Made by a program: the position numbers and the translations under genes. The notes beneath the pieces were generated by a model, which was not told the DNA's origin, made no database searches, and saw nothing but the letters and a program-made list of their open reading frames with translations. A stretch of 64,000 nt of DNA from Alkalibacillus flavidus (lineage in GTDB: Bacteria > Bacillota > Bacilli > Bacillales > Alkalibacillaceae): assembly GCF_040545925.1 (NCBI RefSeq), contig NZ_JBEPMX010000013.1, forward strand, positions 1 through 64,000, read 5' to 3'. Of this stretch, positions 34,347 through 43,379 are shown in pieces (positions within the stretch are counted from its first letter, which is position 1; every line of letters begins with the position of its first letter).

Positions 34347-34590
34347 TAACACCCGAAAGATTTTAATAAAATACATCGTTCGGGTGTTTTACTTGAATGA
34401 CGCTTCATCAAAACGCTTCGCTTTCCGCGGGCACGGCTCAAGCCAGGCAACATCATCGAGTAAGCTACCTTGCAACTTGCACCGAGGAAGCCTGCTACGA
34501 AGCACTGCTAGAAGACGCAGGTGCATCTCTCGGGGTCTTGAGACTCGTGCTGTACCCGCAGGAGTCTACGCACTTTGATTCCGCTTCATA
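34347..34590 (+). repeat. GC-rich dispersed palindromic repeat, copy B (with hairpin)
   Basis: Hairpin AACACCCGAA / TTCGGGTGTT (34348-34388) followed by CTTGAATGACGCTTCATC and a GC-rich core ending near 34590. The ends (ATCAAAACGC... and ...CTTTGAT) form an imperfect terminal inverted repeat of about 25 bp. The middle contains the CCTTGCAACTTGCACCGAGG block shared with copy A. Same orientation as copy C 16 kb away. Confidence 0.83.
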
Positions 34591-34665
34591 AGTGCTTGAC
34601 TCTTTTGATTCTAACAAATTGGTCTTTTGCACAATTAAATATTCTTATTTCTCAGCCTCCATCAG

Positions 34666-36783
34666 TTAAGCTGGTTGTTCGATTTTCGCTTCTTCGCCAA
34701 AGATCGAGCGTTCTAATACTTCAGCGACGTCTTGTGTTGTCACTTCTTCATCGACTTCTTTCGCTTTCGTACCGTCCGATAACATCGTTAAACAGAACGG
34801 ACACCCACTGGAGATTGTATTCGGATTGACGTCTAATGCTTGTTCAGTACGAGCGACGTTAATACGGTTACCTGATGTTTCTTCCATCCACATCATACCG
34901 CCACCAGCACCACAACACATGCCGTTTTCTTTGTTACGTTCAATTTCGACATATTCAACGCCTGGAATCGACTGTAAGATGTCTCGCGGCGGATTGTAAA
35001 CTTCATTATAACGTCCTAAATAACATGAATCGTGGAAGGTAATCTTCTCGTTCACCGCTTCTTTCGGCTCGAGGCGACCTTCTTGGATTAACTCCGCCAA
35101 CAATTCAGTATGGTGGTACACTTCCGCTTCAAACCCAAAATCTGGGTACTCATTTTTGAAAATATTATAAGCGTGCGGATCGATGGTTACGATCTTCTTA
35201 ATATCATTCTTCTCGAATTCTTTAATATTTTTTTCAGCTAACTCTTGGAATAAGAATTCGTTACCCATACGACGTGGCGTATCACCTGAGTTACGCTCTT
35301 TATTACCTAAAATCGCGAATTTAACGCCTGCTTTGTTCATCAAGCGAGCGAATGCCATCGCAATCTTTTGGCTACGGTTGTCGTAAGAGCCCATTGAACT
35401 AACCCAGAATAAATATTCAAATTCTTCGCCTTCTTTTTCCAATTCCTTAACGGTTGGAACGTGTAACGTCTCATCTTCATCTCGCCAATTTTCGCGGTCC
35501 TTCTTCGATAAGCCCCACGGATTACCTTGACGCTCAATGTTTGTCATCGCTCGTTGCGCCTCGGGGTCCATTTTACCTTCTGTCATGACGAGATAACGAC
35601 GCAGGTCAATAATCGTATCGACGTGTTGGTTCATCACAGGACAAGCGTCTTCACAGTTACGGCATGTCGTACACGCCCAAAGCTCTTCTTCTGTAATGAC
35701 ATCACCAATTAAGTCTTGATTGACAACTTGTTCTGCTAATGAACTGTTCGGGTCAGCGGCTTGATTACCAGCTGTTCCAGCGAAAGCATACGACGGTACC
35801 CACGGTGTGTTACCTGTGACAGCCGCCCCTTTCTCGGTTAAGTGGTCACGAATCTTCACTAAAATATCCATTGGCGATAACATTTTACCTGTACCTGATG
35901 ATGGACAGACATTCGTACAACGTCCACATTCAACACACGCGTACAGGTCTAACAGTTGTAAATCGCTTAAATCTTCTACTTTACCGACACCAAATGTCGG
36001 CTCTTCTTCAGACTCTTCCATTTCGTCCATATCAAAATTAATCGGCTGTAATTTGCCGTGATTTTTGTCCCGGTTGAAATAGACGTTTGCAGGGCCAGCC
36101 AGTAAGTGTGCGTGCTTCGACTGCGGGACGTACACTAAAAAGGCGAGTAATGCAATTAAGTGAATCCACCACATAACATAGAACAACGTGGCAGCAACGG
36201 TTGGACTTACCCACGCAAAAGCAGCAGCAATAACCGAAGCGACTGGTTCAGTCCATGTTAATTCATGGCCGTGCCAAATCATGCCGAATCCATTACCAGC
36301 AAGCACTGATACCATTAACGTCCCGATAAAAATTAACACTAAACCTGCTTTAAAGCCTCGTTTCAAACGAACGAGCTTCTCAATATAACGGCGATAAAAC
36401 GCCCATACGACAGCGACTAAAATCGTTAACGTGACGAGTTCTTGGAAAAAGACGAAGCCAGGATACAAAATACCAAACGGTAAATGCGACCCAGGGTTCA
36501 ACCCTTTCCATATGTAATCAATCGCCCCGAATTGAACGAGTAAAAAGCCGTAAAACATCATAACGTGAATCGCGCCAGATTTCGCGTCTTTTAATAATTT
36601 CTTTTGACCAAACACATAAACGCCGATATCTTTCAACCGGTCTTTCACATCGTGATCGAATTCTGATTTTCGCCCTAACTTAATGTATGCAATCCGCGTC
36701 CGAACAACTTGCACAAACAGGAACAACGCATACACCGTAATTGCAGCAAATGCAATCCAATTCACCCATAACAATGCTTCCAT
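34666..36783 (-). CDS. fadF: FadF-type (Fe-S) oxidoreductase, electron partner of ETF
   Basis: Membrane-bound iron-sulfur protein (YwjF) thought to pass electrons from acyl-CoA dehydrogenases through ETF to quinone. N-terminal half has about five helices (NarI/HdrE-like), then two 4Fe-4S motifs CVECGRCTNVCPSSG near residue 282 and CTTCRNCEDACP near 375, then two CCG domains with HDSCYLGRYN and MCCGAGGG. 705 residues. Own promoter with a FadR-type operator. In B. subtilis it lies near acdA and rpoE. Confidence 0.94.
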   Translation of the reverse strand: MEALLWVNWIAFAAITVYALFLFVQVVRTRIAYIKLGRKSEFDHDVKDRLKDIGVYVFGQKKLLKDAKSGAIHVMMFYGFLLVQFGAIDYIWKGLNPGSHLPFGILYPGFVFFQELVTLTILVAVVWAFYRRYIEKLVRLKRGFKAGLVLIFIGTLMVSVLAGNGFGMIWHGHELTWTEPVASVIAAAFAWVSPTVAATLFYVMWWIHLIALLAFLVYVPQSKHAHLLAGPANVYFNRDKNHGKLQPINFDMDEMEESEEEPTFGVGKVEDLSDLQLLDLYACVECGRCTNVCPSSGTGKMLSPMDILVKIRDHLTEKGAAVTGNTPWVPSYAFAGTAGNQAADPNSSLAEQVVNQDLIGDVITEEELWACTTCRNCEDACPVMNQHVDTIIDLRRYLVMTEGKMDPEAQRAMTNIERQGNPWGLSKKDRENWRDEDETLHVPTVKELEKEGEEFEYLFWVSSMGSYDNRSQKIAMAFARLMNKAGVKFAILGNKERNSGDTPRRMGNEFLFQELAEKNIKEFEKNDIKKIVTIDPHAYNIFKNEYPDFGFEAEVYHHTELLAELIQEGRLEPKEAVNEKITFHDSCYLGRYNEVYNPPRDILQSIPGVEYVEIERNKENGMCCGAGGGMMWMEETSGNRINVARTEQALDVNPNTISSGCPFCLTMLSDGTKAKEVDEEVTTQDVAEVLERSIFGEEAKIEQPA

Positions 36784-36877
36784 GTGTCTCCCCCCTAGTA
36801 GTTTTACGTGTGACCGCTTTCATACCTTTCATTTTAACACGAACACGTCAGAATTGAACAAGTTTTCTTATAACTTT

Positions 36878-36905
36878 ATTATACACTGAATGAGCATTCA
36901 GTCAA
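36878..36905 (-). promoter_or_regulatory. fadF promoter with FadR-type operator
   Basis: TTGACT (36905-36900), 16-base spacer, TATAAT (36883-36878) on the minus strand. The spacer is occupied by TGAATGA-GCAT-TCAGTCA (36887-36904), 13 of 14 defined bases of the FadR box. Confidence 0.8.
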
Positions 36906-36964
36906 TGGCTTTTTGTATATTTGACGGGACTCAAACGGAAACTATCTGAGAAGGAGGGCTCGTC

Positions 36965-38134
36965 ATGTGGGCGCTAATCATAATTGCTATCATGATTCTT
37001 ATTGCGATTGTACGACCGGACCAAAAACCATACCACCAACCGTCACCTTATCCGCCAACTGACGCCAACGTGACGTTTTTTAGTAATGGCCACGATTTAT
37101 TTCGACACTATATAGAAACATTACAGTCGGCAAATAAATGGATTTTAGTACAATTTTTTATCATTAAGGACGATACGTTTAGCGATGAAGTGTTGTCGGT
37201 TTTACGGGATAAAGCAACTTCAGGCGTTTCTGTTTATTTATTAGTTGATTTTATCGGAGCGAGGGCTATTTCGAAATCGAACCTGGAAGCATTAGACCAC
37301 GCCGGTTTCCACGTTATCTTTAGCAATCGTTTTCGCTTACGTCGCCCTTTTTCATCTTTAAACCGACGTAACCATCGAAAAATATCCGTCATTGATGGCG
37401 ATACAGGTTTTCTCGGTGGATTTAACATTGGCGACCAATACGTGAATCAAGGCGGCAAGTTCGCGAATTGGCGCGACTATCATTTGCAATTAACCGGATC
37501 GATTGTGGACCATTTGACGACACAGTTTTGCTCAGATTGGTTTGATAACACAGGAGAATCATTATCATTTTCCAAGCTGAACAAGCGACGAGGCCTTTCA
37601 CAAGTACAACTAATTCCTTCAGCTAATGGATTATTAGAAGACACGTTTATAAGGTGGATACAGCAAGCCGAACACACGATTCAAATTGGCACGCCCTATT
37701 TCATCCCAAGCAAGCGCCTCATGAACGTCCTGGTCGATAAAATGCAATCAGGTGTTCACGTTACGATTTTATACCCACACGACTCCGACCATCCACTCGT
37801 TAAAGAAGCATCTGCACCGTATTTAAAACAGATCGCGACATATGGCGGTAGCGTCTATTTATTTTATAACGGTTTTTATCATGCGAAGTTATTCATGATG
37901 GATGATCAATTCATCGATATCGGCACGGCGAATTTCGATCGGCGTAGCCTTTTTGTCAATGACGAGGTCAAGCTTGTAACGAAAGACCTTCGTGTTGTGA
38001 ATCAGATTAAACATGAATTCCAACGTGACGTCGACGCTTCGATTAACTTGTATGACGATTGGTTTAAAACACCGAATGCTTTCATGTTTCGTTTAAAACA
38101 ACTCATCGCCCGTCTATTGCGACCATTTCTTTAA
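36965..38134 (+). CDS. ywjE: Cardiolipin synthase, phospholipase D type
   Basis: Membrane enzyme that condenses two phosphatidylglycerols to cardiolipin. One N-terminal helix (WALIIIAIMILIAIV), then two HKD motifs, NHRKISVIDGDTGFLGGFN near residue 138 and YHAKLFMMDDQFIDIGTANF near 300, both complete. 389 residues, shorter than ClsA because it has a single N-terminal helix. AAGGAGG precedes the ATG. Divergent from fadF; matches the ywjE neighbourhood in B. subtilis. Confidence 0.9.
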   Translation: MWALIIIAIMILIAIVRPDQKPYHQPSPYPPTDANVTFFSNGHDLFRHYIETLQSANKWILVQFFIIKDDTFSDEVLSVLRDKATSGVSVYLLVDFIGARAISKSNLEALDHAGFHVIFSNRFRLRRPFSSLNRRNHRKISVIDGDTGFLGGFNIGDQYVNQGGKFANWRDYHLQLTGSIVDHLTTQFCSDWFDNTGESLSFSKLNKRRGLSQVQLIPSANGLLEDTFIRWIQQAEHTIQIGTPYFIPSKRLMNVLVDKMQSGVHVTILYPHDSDHPLVKEASAPYLKQIATYGGSVYLFYNGFYHAKLFMMDDQFIDIGTANFDRRSLFVNDEVKLVTKDLRVVNQIKHEFQRDVDASINLYDDWFKTPNAFMFRLKQLIARLLRPFL

Positions 38135-38152
38135 AATATGCTATGAATAATT

Positions 38153-38294
38153 ATACGGTTTTTTGTCATGACGTTGTCGGATACGGCGATTTTTGGACAT
38201 GATACGGCGAAATCGAGCGGTTATACGGCGACATTTTTGATCGATACGGCGATTTTCATTCATTATACGGCGAAATCCACGTCACATACGGCGA
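38153..38294. repeat. 21-bp-pitch array 6, core ATACGGCGA (6 units plus a degenerate one)
   Basis: ATACGGCGA starts at 38181, 38202, 38223, 38244, 38265 and 38286, identical in all six and exactly 21 bp apart; a partial copy (ATACGGTTT) is at 38153. The 12-base spacers differ. It starts 19 bases after the ywjE stop and ends 11 bases before the argS terminator, in a convergent gap. The core is not palindromic, unlike arrays 1, 3, 5 and 7. Confidence 0.92.
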
Positions 38295-38304
38295 AACACA
38301 AAAA

Positions 38305-38334
38305 ATCCCGATGAACGAAATTGCTCATCGGGAT
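38305..38334. terminator. argS terminator
   Basis: Perfect 10-bp stem ATCCCGATGA / TCATCGGGAT, loop of ten, followed on the minus strand by TTTTTGTG. Confidence 0.88.
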
Positions 38335-38340
38335 AACGGG

Positions 38341-40008
38341 TTACATTTTTTCAGGTGCATGAACACCAATTAAGGCTAGGGCATCTTGAATAACGGTACG
38401 TGTTGCTTGCATGAGGGCAATACGCGCTTGTGTTAATGCTAATTGATCTTGGTCGATCACTTTTTCAGCGTTGTAGAAACTGTGTAAGTCTGACGCCAAG
38501 TCAAACACATATTGCGGGATGCGATGCGGCATTTGCTTCGTCGCTGCTTCACTAATGACTTGTGGATAGTCGCCTAACCGCTTCAATAGATCGATTTCTT
38601 TTTCAGCTGTTAATAATGACAAATCAGGTTGCTCACTCGTAGCGATCCCTTTCTCCTCCGCTTGACGCAACATACTACAAATACGCGCGTGCGCATATTG
38701 CACGTAGTAAACGGGGTTGTCGTTCGACTCTGAACGCGCGAGGTCCATGTCGAAATCAAGGTGAGCATCATTCGAACGCATAATAAAGAAATAGCGCGTC
38801 GCATCTAAACCGACTTCTTCGATTAATTCTTTCATCGTGACTGCTTTACCAGTCCGTTTACTCATCTTCACTTTTTCGCCGTTTTCGAACAAGTTAACCA
38901 TTTGTGTAATTTTAATATCGAGTAAGTCGTCATAACCTAACGCGGCAATCGCTGCTTTCATCCGAGTCACATAACCGTGGTGGTCAGCACCCCAAATATT
39001 AATTAAACGATCAAAACCGCGACTGATTTTGTCCTGGTGATACGCAATATCGGGCGTTAAATACGTATAATTGCCGTCATTTTTGATCAAAACACGATCT
39101 TTGTCATCGCCAAAATCGGTTGAGCGGAACCAAACTGCTCCTTCCGATTCATAAACATAGCCCTTTTCTTTTAAGGACTCAACGGCTGCATGCACTTTAT
39201 CATCTGTATAAAGGGAACGTTCAGAAAACCATGAATCAAATGGCACGCGGAACGTTTCGAGATCATGTTTGATTTGGTCAAGTAAATGGTTCAAGCCATG
39301 CTCGCGAAACGCTTCTAAACGCCCAGCTTCGTTCATATCTAAAAAGGAACGTCCGTGCTCCTCAGCGAGGTCATTCGCTAAATCAATAATATCTTGCCCG
39401 CGATACCCTTCGTCTGGCATCGTTTTCTCTTCGCCTAACGCTTGTGCATAACGGACATCGATCGATTGCGCTAATAAATCAATCTGGTTACCGGCATCAT
39501 TAATGTAATATTCACGTTCAACATCATATCCTGCTTTCTCCATCACATTCGCTAACGCGTCACCATAAGCCGCGCCGCGAGCATGCCCGAGGTGTAACGT
39601 ACCAGTTGGGTTAGCCGAAACGAACTCAATTTGGACACGCTCGCCTTGACCATCATTCGTCTGGCCGTACTCGTCACCTTGATCAAATATCGTCGTGACG
39701 ACATCTGTTAAGTAAGACGTATCCATGAAAAAGTTGATAAACCCAGGCCCTGCGATCTCAACCGACTTCACGGATGCCGCTTCTGTGTCGAGCTGATCAA
39801 CGATATCTTGAGCAATATCGCGCGGTGGTTTTTTCGCAACGCGCGCCAGTTGCATCGCCATATTCGTCGCATAATCACCATGGCTTTTTTCTTTCGGCGT
39901 TTCTAAAATGACTTCTGGCATCTCGTCACGACCAGCTAATTCTGCTTTTATGACAGCTTGTTCGATCGATTGTTTTAACTGACTTTCGACTTGTTCTACT
40001 ACGTTCAC
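38341..40008 (-). CDS. argS: Arginyl-tRNA synthetase
   Basis: Class I synthetase charging tRNA-Arg. HIGH-type motif PTGTLHLGHARGAAYGD near residue 128 and KMSKR in VKMSKRTGKAV near 365; C-terminal DALR anticodon-binding domain. 555 residues. ATG at 40017 lies directly on AGAGGAGG; GTG at 40008 with a nine-base gap is the more likely start. The ywiB stop is one base before that GTG, so the genes are coupled. Confidence 0.96.
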   Translation of the reverse strand: MNVVEQVESQLKQSIEQAVIKAELAGRDEMPEVILETPKEKSHGDYATNMAMQLARVAKKPPRDIAQDIVDQLDTEAASVKSVEIAGPGFINFFMDTSYLTDVVTTIFDQGDEYGQTNDGQGERVQIEFVSANPTGTLHLGHARGAAYGDALANVMEKAGYDVEREYYINDAGNQIDLLAQSIDVRYAQALGEEKTMPDEGYRGQDIIDLANDLAEEHGRSFLDMNEAGRLEAFREHGLNHLLDQIKHDLETFRVPFDSWFSERSLYTDDKVHAAVESLKEKGYVYESEGAVWFRSTDFGDDKDRVLIKNDGNYTYLTPDIAYHQDKISRGFDRLINIWGADHHGYVTRMKAAIAALGYDDLLDIKITQMVNLFENGEKVKMSKRTGKAVTMKELIEEVGLDATRYFFIMRSNDAHLDFDMDLARSESNDNPVYYVQYAHARICSMLRQAEEKGIATSEQPDLSLLTAEKEIDLLKRLGDYPQVISEAATKQMPHRIPQYVFDLASDLHSFYNAEKVIDQDQLALTQARIALMQATRTVIQDALALIGVHAPEKM

Positions 40009-40009
40009 G

Positions 40010-40450
40010 TCAAGCATCCTCCTCTTGAAAATCTATTTGCAACACGTGCTCTCTTGGTTCATCATCATTAAGCGCGACTTCATACTCTAGACGAATTTTA
40101 CCTGATCGGTTTTCCGTTCCTTTCATATATTCCATTCGATTAGTGTTCGTTTCCATCCGAAAATGGCCATAAGGATGACGATAAACTGTTTCAGTACGTT
40201 GGCCAATGCGAAAAACTTGATGCATTTTGACGACGCCTTCTCGTTTTAACGTAATTTTGTCGTCGGTAATGATCACCGTGTTTTTCACTGTGCCGACATC
40301 TTCCATCTCTTCGTCATATTTCAATAAATGAAGACCCCCACGTTGTACATAAGAGCCTTTCTCTTCACGACGTATCGACTCGTTTTCGCCGTTTGGATCT
40401 TTAATATCCGTATCAATTGTAATATCAACGGTTAACGCTTTATTAGTCAA
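40010..40450 (-). CDS. ywiB: YwiB family (DUF1934) beta-barrel protein
   Basis: Cytosolic protein of unknown role, lipocalin-like beta barrel, always next to argS in Bacillus. The DUF1934 core is visible: GGLHLLKYDEEMEDVGTVKN near residue 38 and HPYGHFRMETNTNRM near 96. The best start is TTG at 40450 after GAAAGG (10-base gap), giving 146 residues; an ATG at 40486 would add 12 residues and lacks a ribosome site. Confidence 0.85.
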   Translation of the reverse strand: MTNKALTVDITIDTDIKDPNGENESIRREEKGSYVQRGGLHLLKYDEEMEDVGTVKNTVIITDDKITLKREGVVKMHQVFRIGQRTETVYRHPYGHFRMETNTNRMEYMKGTENRSGKIRLEYEVALNDDEPREHVLQIDFQEEDA

Positions 40451-40589
40451 TCTTTTCCGACCTTTCTTTAAAACATAACTCTTCAAGACTATATTATAAC
40501 GAATTATGACGCAAAAGAGAAGTGAAGAATCATAAGTGTTTAAAGGCCCTTGTGCTCGCGCATACTAGATGTTGAGAGGATGTGTCAGC

Positions 40590-42542
40590 ATGCTAGTTTG
40601 GATGAAACGCTTATTTTGGTTAATCGTTGTTAGTCTATTTTTTGCCGTAGGTGCGACGTGCAGTGTGTTAATCATGCTTTGGCTACAAGGCCCTCCTAAT
40701 GTGCAATTAGATGAAAACACGGTGATCTTTAGCCAACATCATACAGTGTTGGCAGAGCACCACGGCATTGAAAGTCGCTATGCCGTTGAACTAGAAGACG
40801 TATCCCAACACGTGCGCGACGCATTTATTGCCGCTGAGGATCATCATTTTTATAACCATGCCGGTTTTAACCCGAAACGAATCGCTGGCGCCGCCTATCA
40901 AAATATAGTCGCGCAAGAGAGAGCTCAAGGGGCAAGTACGATCACACAACAGCTTGCGCGCAATTTATTTTTATCACATGACAAAACATGGAACCGCAAA
41001 ATTAAAGAGCTTCTCATCGCACTTAGGTTAGAAATGTTTTGGTCGAAAGATACGATTTTAACGAGTTATTTAAATACGATTTACTTCGGCCATGGCCAAT
41101 ACGGGATTGAGTCGGCGAGCCGTTTTTATTTCGATAAACATGCGGACGAGTTAAAGGTGAGTGAAGCGGCCCTGTTAGCTGCGATTCCTAAAGGGCCAGC
41201 CGTTTATTCACCGATTGATCATCAAGACCGGGCGAAAGAACGTCAGACGTGGATTTTGCAGCAAATGAAACAACTTGACGTTATTGATGACGACACGTAT
41301 GCACAGGCGTCAGATGAACCGATTCGACTCGTCACCCAAGCAAGTACCGAGCGTGAGACTGGGCAATATGCAGTTCAATTCGCGCTTGAGGAAGCGGCGT
41401 CTATTCTCGGGCTATCGCCTGAACAAGTAACGGCATCGGGTTATCAAATCCATACAACGATAGATGAAACAGCGCAAAACCTGTTAGAAGAAAAGACTTT
41501 AGACCATTTTCCTGAGGAAGATCCATTACAAATTGGCGCGATGACACTTAACCATGAATCAGGCGCTATCGTCGCTATGCAAGGGGGGCGAGATTTTACT
41601 GACTCGCGGTATAATCGAGCTGTACAGGCTGAACGTATGACGGGCTCCACGTTTAAAGCATTTTTGTATTATGCAGCACTCGTTTACGGGTTTACACCGT
41701 CAACGACACTCGAAAGCACAGCCACACAGTTTCCGTTAGCAAACGGTGACGTCTATCAACCAGCCAATGTTAGTGACGTCTATGCTGATCGTCCTGTGAC
41801 GTTAGCTCAAGCTTTAGCGGTGTCGGATAATATTTACGCGGTGAAAACGAATCAAATGATCGGGCCTGAAAACTTGGCCGAAGCAGCTGATGTATTCGGA
41901 ATAGACGTTGAGGTTGAACCTGGCTTAGCGTTGGCCTTAGGAACAGAGTCCGCTTCCGTTTATGAAATGACTCGCGCTTACGGCTTGTTAGCAAATCGCG
42001 GGCAATCAGTGGACCCTTATATTATTGATAAAATCGAAAATCGTGATGGCGATGTCGTTTATGAACACGAACCCTCGCAACAAGAAACTGTATTGGATGA
42101 ACGATACGCCTTCGTGCTGACGCATTTATTAACCGGCATGTTTGATGAACGACTAAGTGATTATTTACGGGTGACAGGGGCGCCGATCAGCCACCAGCTT
42201 AATCAAGCTTACGCTGGTAAATCGGGAACGACCGATTTCGATGCGTGGATGGTTGGCTATAGCCCTCATTACACGACAGCCGTTTGGACAGGGTATGACG
42301 ATAACCAAGCGTTGTCAACACGATCAGAATCTCAAGCTGCGAAGACCATTTGGGCCGATTATATGCACGAATTGCACGCTAACTTACCAGTGAGACCCTT
42401 CACTGTTCCGCACGGGGTCAATGGCGTTGACGTCGATCCTAATTCAGGGCGTTTAGCGAGCGATGCTTGTAGCGAACGAGCACGTACGATGTATTTTATC
42501 GAGGGCACCGAACCGACAACCTATTGCGAAGACGCATCATAG
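40590..42542 (+). CDS. pbpG: Class A penicillin-binding protein (PBP2D-like)
   Basis: Bifunctional peptidoglycan synthase. N-terminal membrane helix (residues 5-28), GT51 glycosyltransferase domain with AAEDHHFYNHAGF and GASTITQQLARNLFL near 115, then transpeptidase with active Ser in GSTFKAF near 355, SDN in VSDNIYAVKTN near 408 and KSGT in AGKSGTTDFDAWMVGY near 545. 650 residues. Context (ywhD next door) suggests ywhE/pbpG, a sporulation-linked PBP in B. subtilis. ATG at 40590 follows GAGAGG by ten bases. Confidence 0.9.
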   Translation: MLVWMKRLFWLIVVSLFFAVGATCSVLIMLWLQGPPNVQLDENTVIFSQHHTVLAEHHGIESRYAVELEDVSQHVRDAFIAAEDHHFYNHAGFNPKRIAGAAYQNIVAQERAQGASTITQQLARNLFLSHDKTWNRKIKELLIALRLEMFWSKDTILTSYLNTIYFGHGQYGIESASRFYFDKHADELKVSEAALLAAIPKGPAVYSPIDHQDRAKERQTWILQQMKQLDVIDDDTYAQASDEPIRLVTQASTERETGQYAVQFALEEAASILGLSPEQVTASGYQIHTTIDETAQNLLEEKTLDHFPEEDPLQIGAMTLNHESGAIVAMQGGRDFTDSRYNRAVQAERMTGSTFKAFLYYAALVYGFTPSTTLESTATQFPLANGDVYQPANVSDVYADRPVTLAQALAVSDNIYAVKTNQMIGPENLAEAADVFGIDVEVEPGLALALGTESASVYEMTRAYGLLANRGQSVDPYIIDKIENRDGDVVYEHEPSQQETVLDERYAFVLTHLLTGMFDERLSDYLRVTGAPISHQLNQAYAGKSGTTDFDAWMVGYSPHYTTAVWTGYDDNQALSTRSESQAAKTIWADYMHELHANLPVRPFTVPHGVNGVDVDPNSGRLASDACSERARTMYFIEGTEPTTYCEDAS

Positions 42543-42637
42543 TTTTGAAATAATTCGCTTTATTTTTGAAATAACTTTAGCCAATTTTGAAATAAAACCA
42601 CGAAGTTATGAGATAAGTGCGCGCACTTATCTCATAA
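42543..42637. repeat. 21-bp-pitch array 7, core TTTTGAAATAA/TTATCTCATAA (5 units)
   Basis: Cores start at 42543, 42564, 42585, 42606 and 42627, each step exactly 21 bp. Four units are in the TTTTGAAATAA/TTATGAGATAA orientation and the last is inverted, TTATCTCATAA. Units 4-5 form a perfect 36-bp palindrome (42604-42639). It begins directly at the PBP stop and ends 20 bases before the terminator. Same family as arrays 3 and 5. Confidence 0.88.
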
Positions 42638-42656
42638 CTCTAAAAAAAGATAAAAA

Positions 42657-42690
42657 AAGCAGGCTAGTCGATTAATCGACTAACCTGCTT
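42657..42690. terminator. Bidirectional terminator between pbpG and ywhD
   Basis: AAGCAGG-C-TAGTCGAT / ATCGACTA-A-CCTGCTT stem, TA loop, with A and T runs on either side. Confidence 0.88.
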
Positions 42691-42794
42691 TTTTGTCCTA
42701 ATAAACATGTTTCATGCCCATGTTTAATTCTATTGTACAAAGAAATTAGCTTTTGCACAATCACGAGATACATTGTTCATAAATCAGTCAAAAT

Positions 42795-43313
42795 TTATGC
42801 GAGCACTTGTTTCAATTCATCAGATGCTAAATCCCAATATTGCTCGTTAAAATCTTTCAAGAAATCGCGTAGCAAGGCTTTCGAATGATCATCCATATGC
42901 TCTAATATAATGCGACCTTTAAGCGATTTATCCATACGATTCACGTGCTCTGCTAAAATTTTATAGCCACGGCGCGCTTCACGATCAACTTCTAAATAAC
43001 ACGCAGCCACACCATGATAATATGGCCCTTCTTCTTTCTGCTCAACTGTCACCCAGACAATCCAATACGGTTTGCCATTCGGGACTTCCTCTTTATCAGC
43101 GACGAATTTAATCCGCTTTTCCACTTCACTACGTGCATGCATCGCACCCATATCAACCCACACGTGGTCCTCGTTCGGGTCAACAATAAGCGGTGACATA
43201 TTTTCCAAACTGAAAGCACCACCGCCACTATAACCTGGGTGGCCATCAATTGGATCATCTTTCATTATCGTAAATTGATTACTTTTCTTCTGTTCATTTT
43301 GTTCCTCTGACAT
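42795..43313 (-). CDS. ywhD: YwhD family conserved protein
   Basis: Cytosolic Bacillaceae protein of unknown function. The family start (QFTIMKDDPIDGHPGYSGGGAF, in part) and DMGAMHARSEVEKRIKF near residue 60 and REARRGYKILAEHVNRMDKS near 117 are recognised from YwhD. 172 residues. ATG at 43313 follows GAGGAGGT; the ATG three codons earlier does not. Convergent with pbpG, the same pairing as ywhD-ywhE. Confidence 0.85.
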   Translation of the reverse strand: MSEEQNEQKKSNQFTIMKDDPIDGHPGYSGGGAFSLENMSPLIVDPNEDHVWVDMGAMHARSEVEKRIKFVADKEEVPNGKPYWIVWVTVEQKEEGPYYHGVAACYLEVDREARRGYKILAEHVNRMDKSLKGRIILEHMDDHSKALLRDFLKDFNEQYWDLASDELKQVLA

Positions 43314-43379
43314 ATGTCGCACCTCCTCACATCATTCACTTCCATTTTGCCACATTATTCAAACGTTTAAAAGCAAAGG

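Noticed and set aside
38153..38294. CRISPR array
   Set aside because: Repeats of 9-13 bp and spacers of 8-12 bp are far too short and no cas genes are near.
40487..40568. T-box leader before ywiB-argS
   Set aside because: Only about 80 bases to the divergent PBP gene, no specifier or T-box sequence.
42463..42675. Plus-strand frame running from the PBP end into array 7
   Set aside because: It is another frame of pbpG that continues into the array; no start site of its own.
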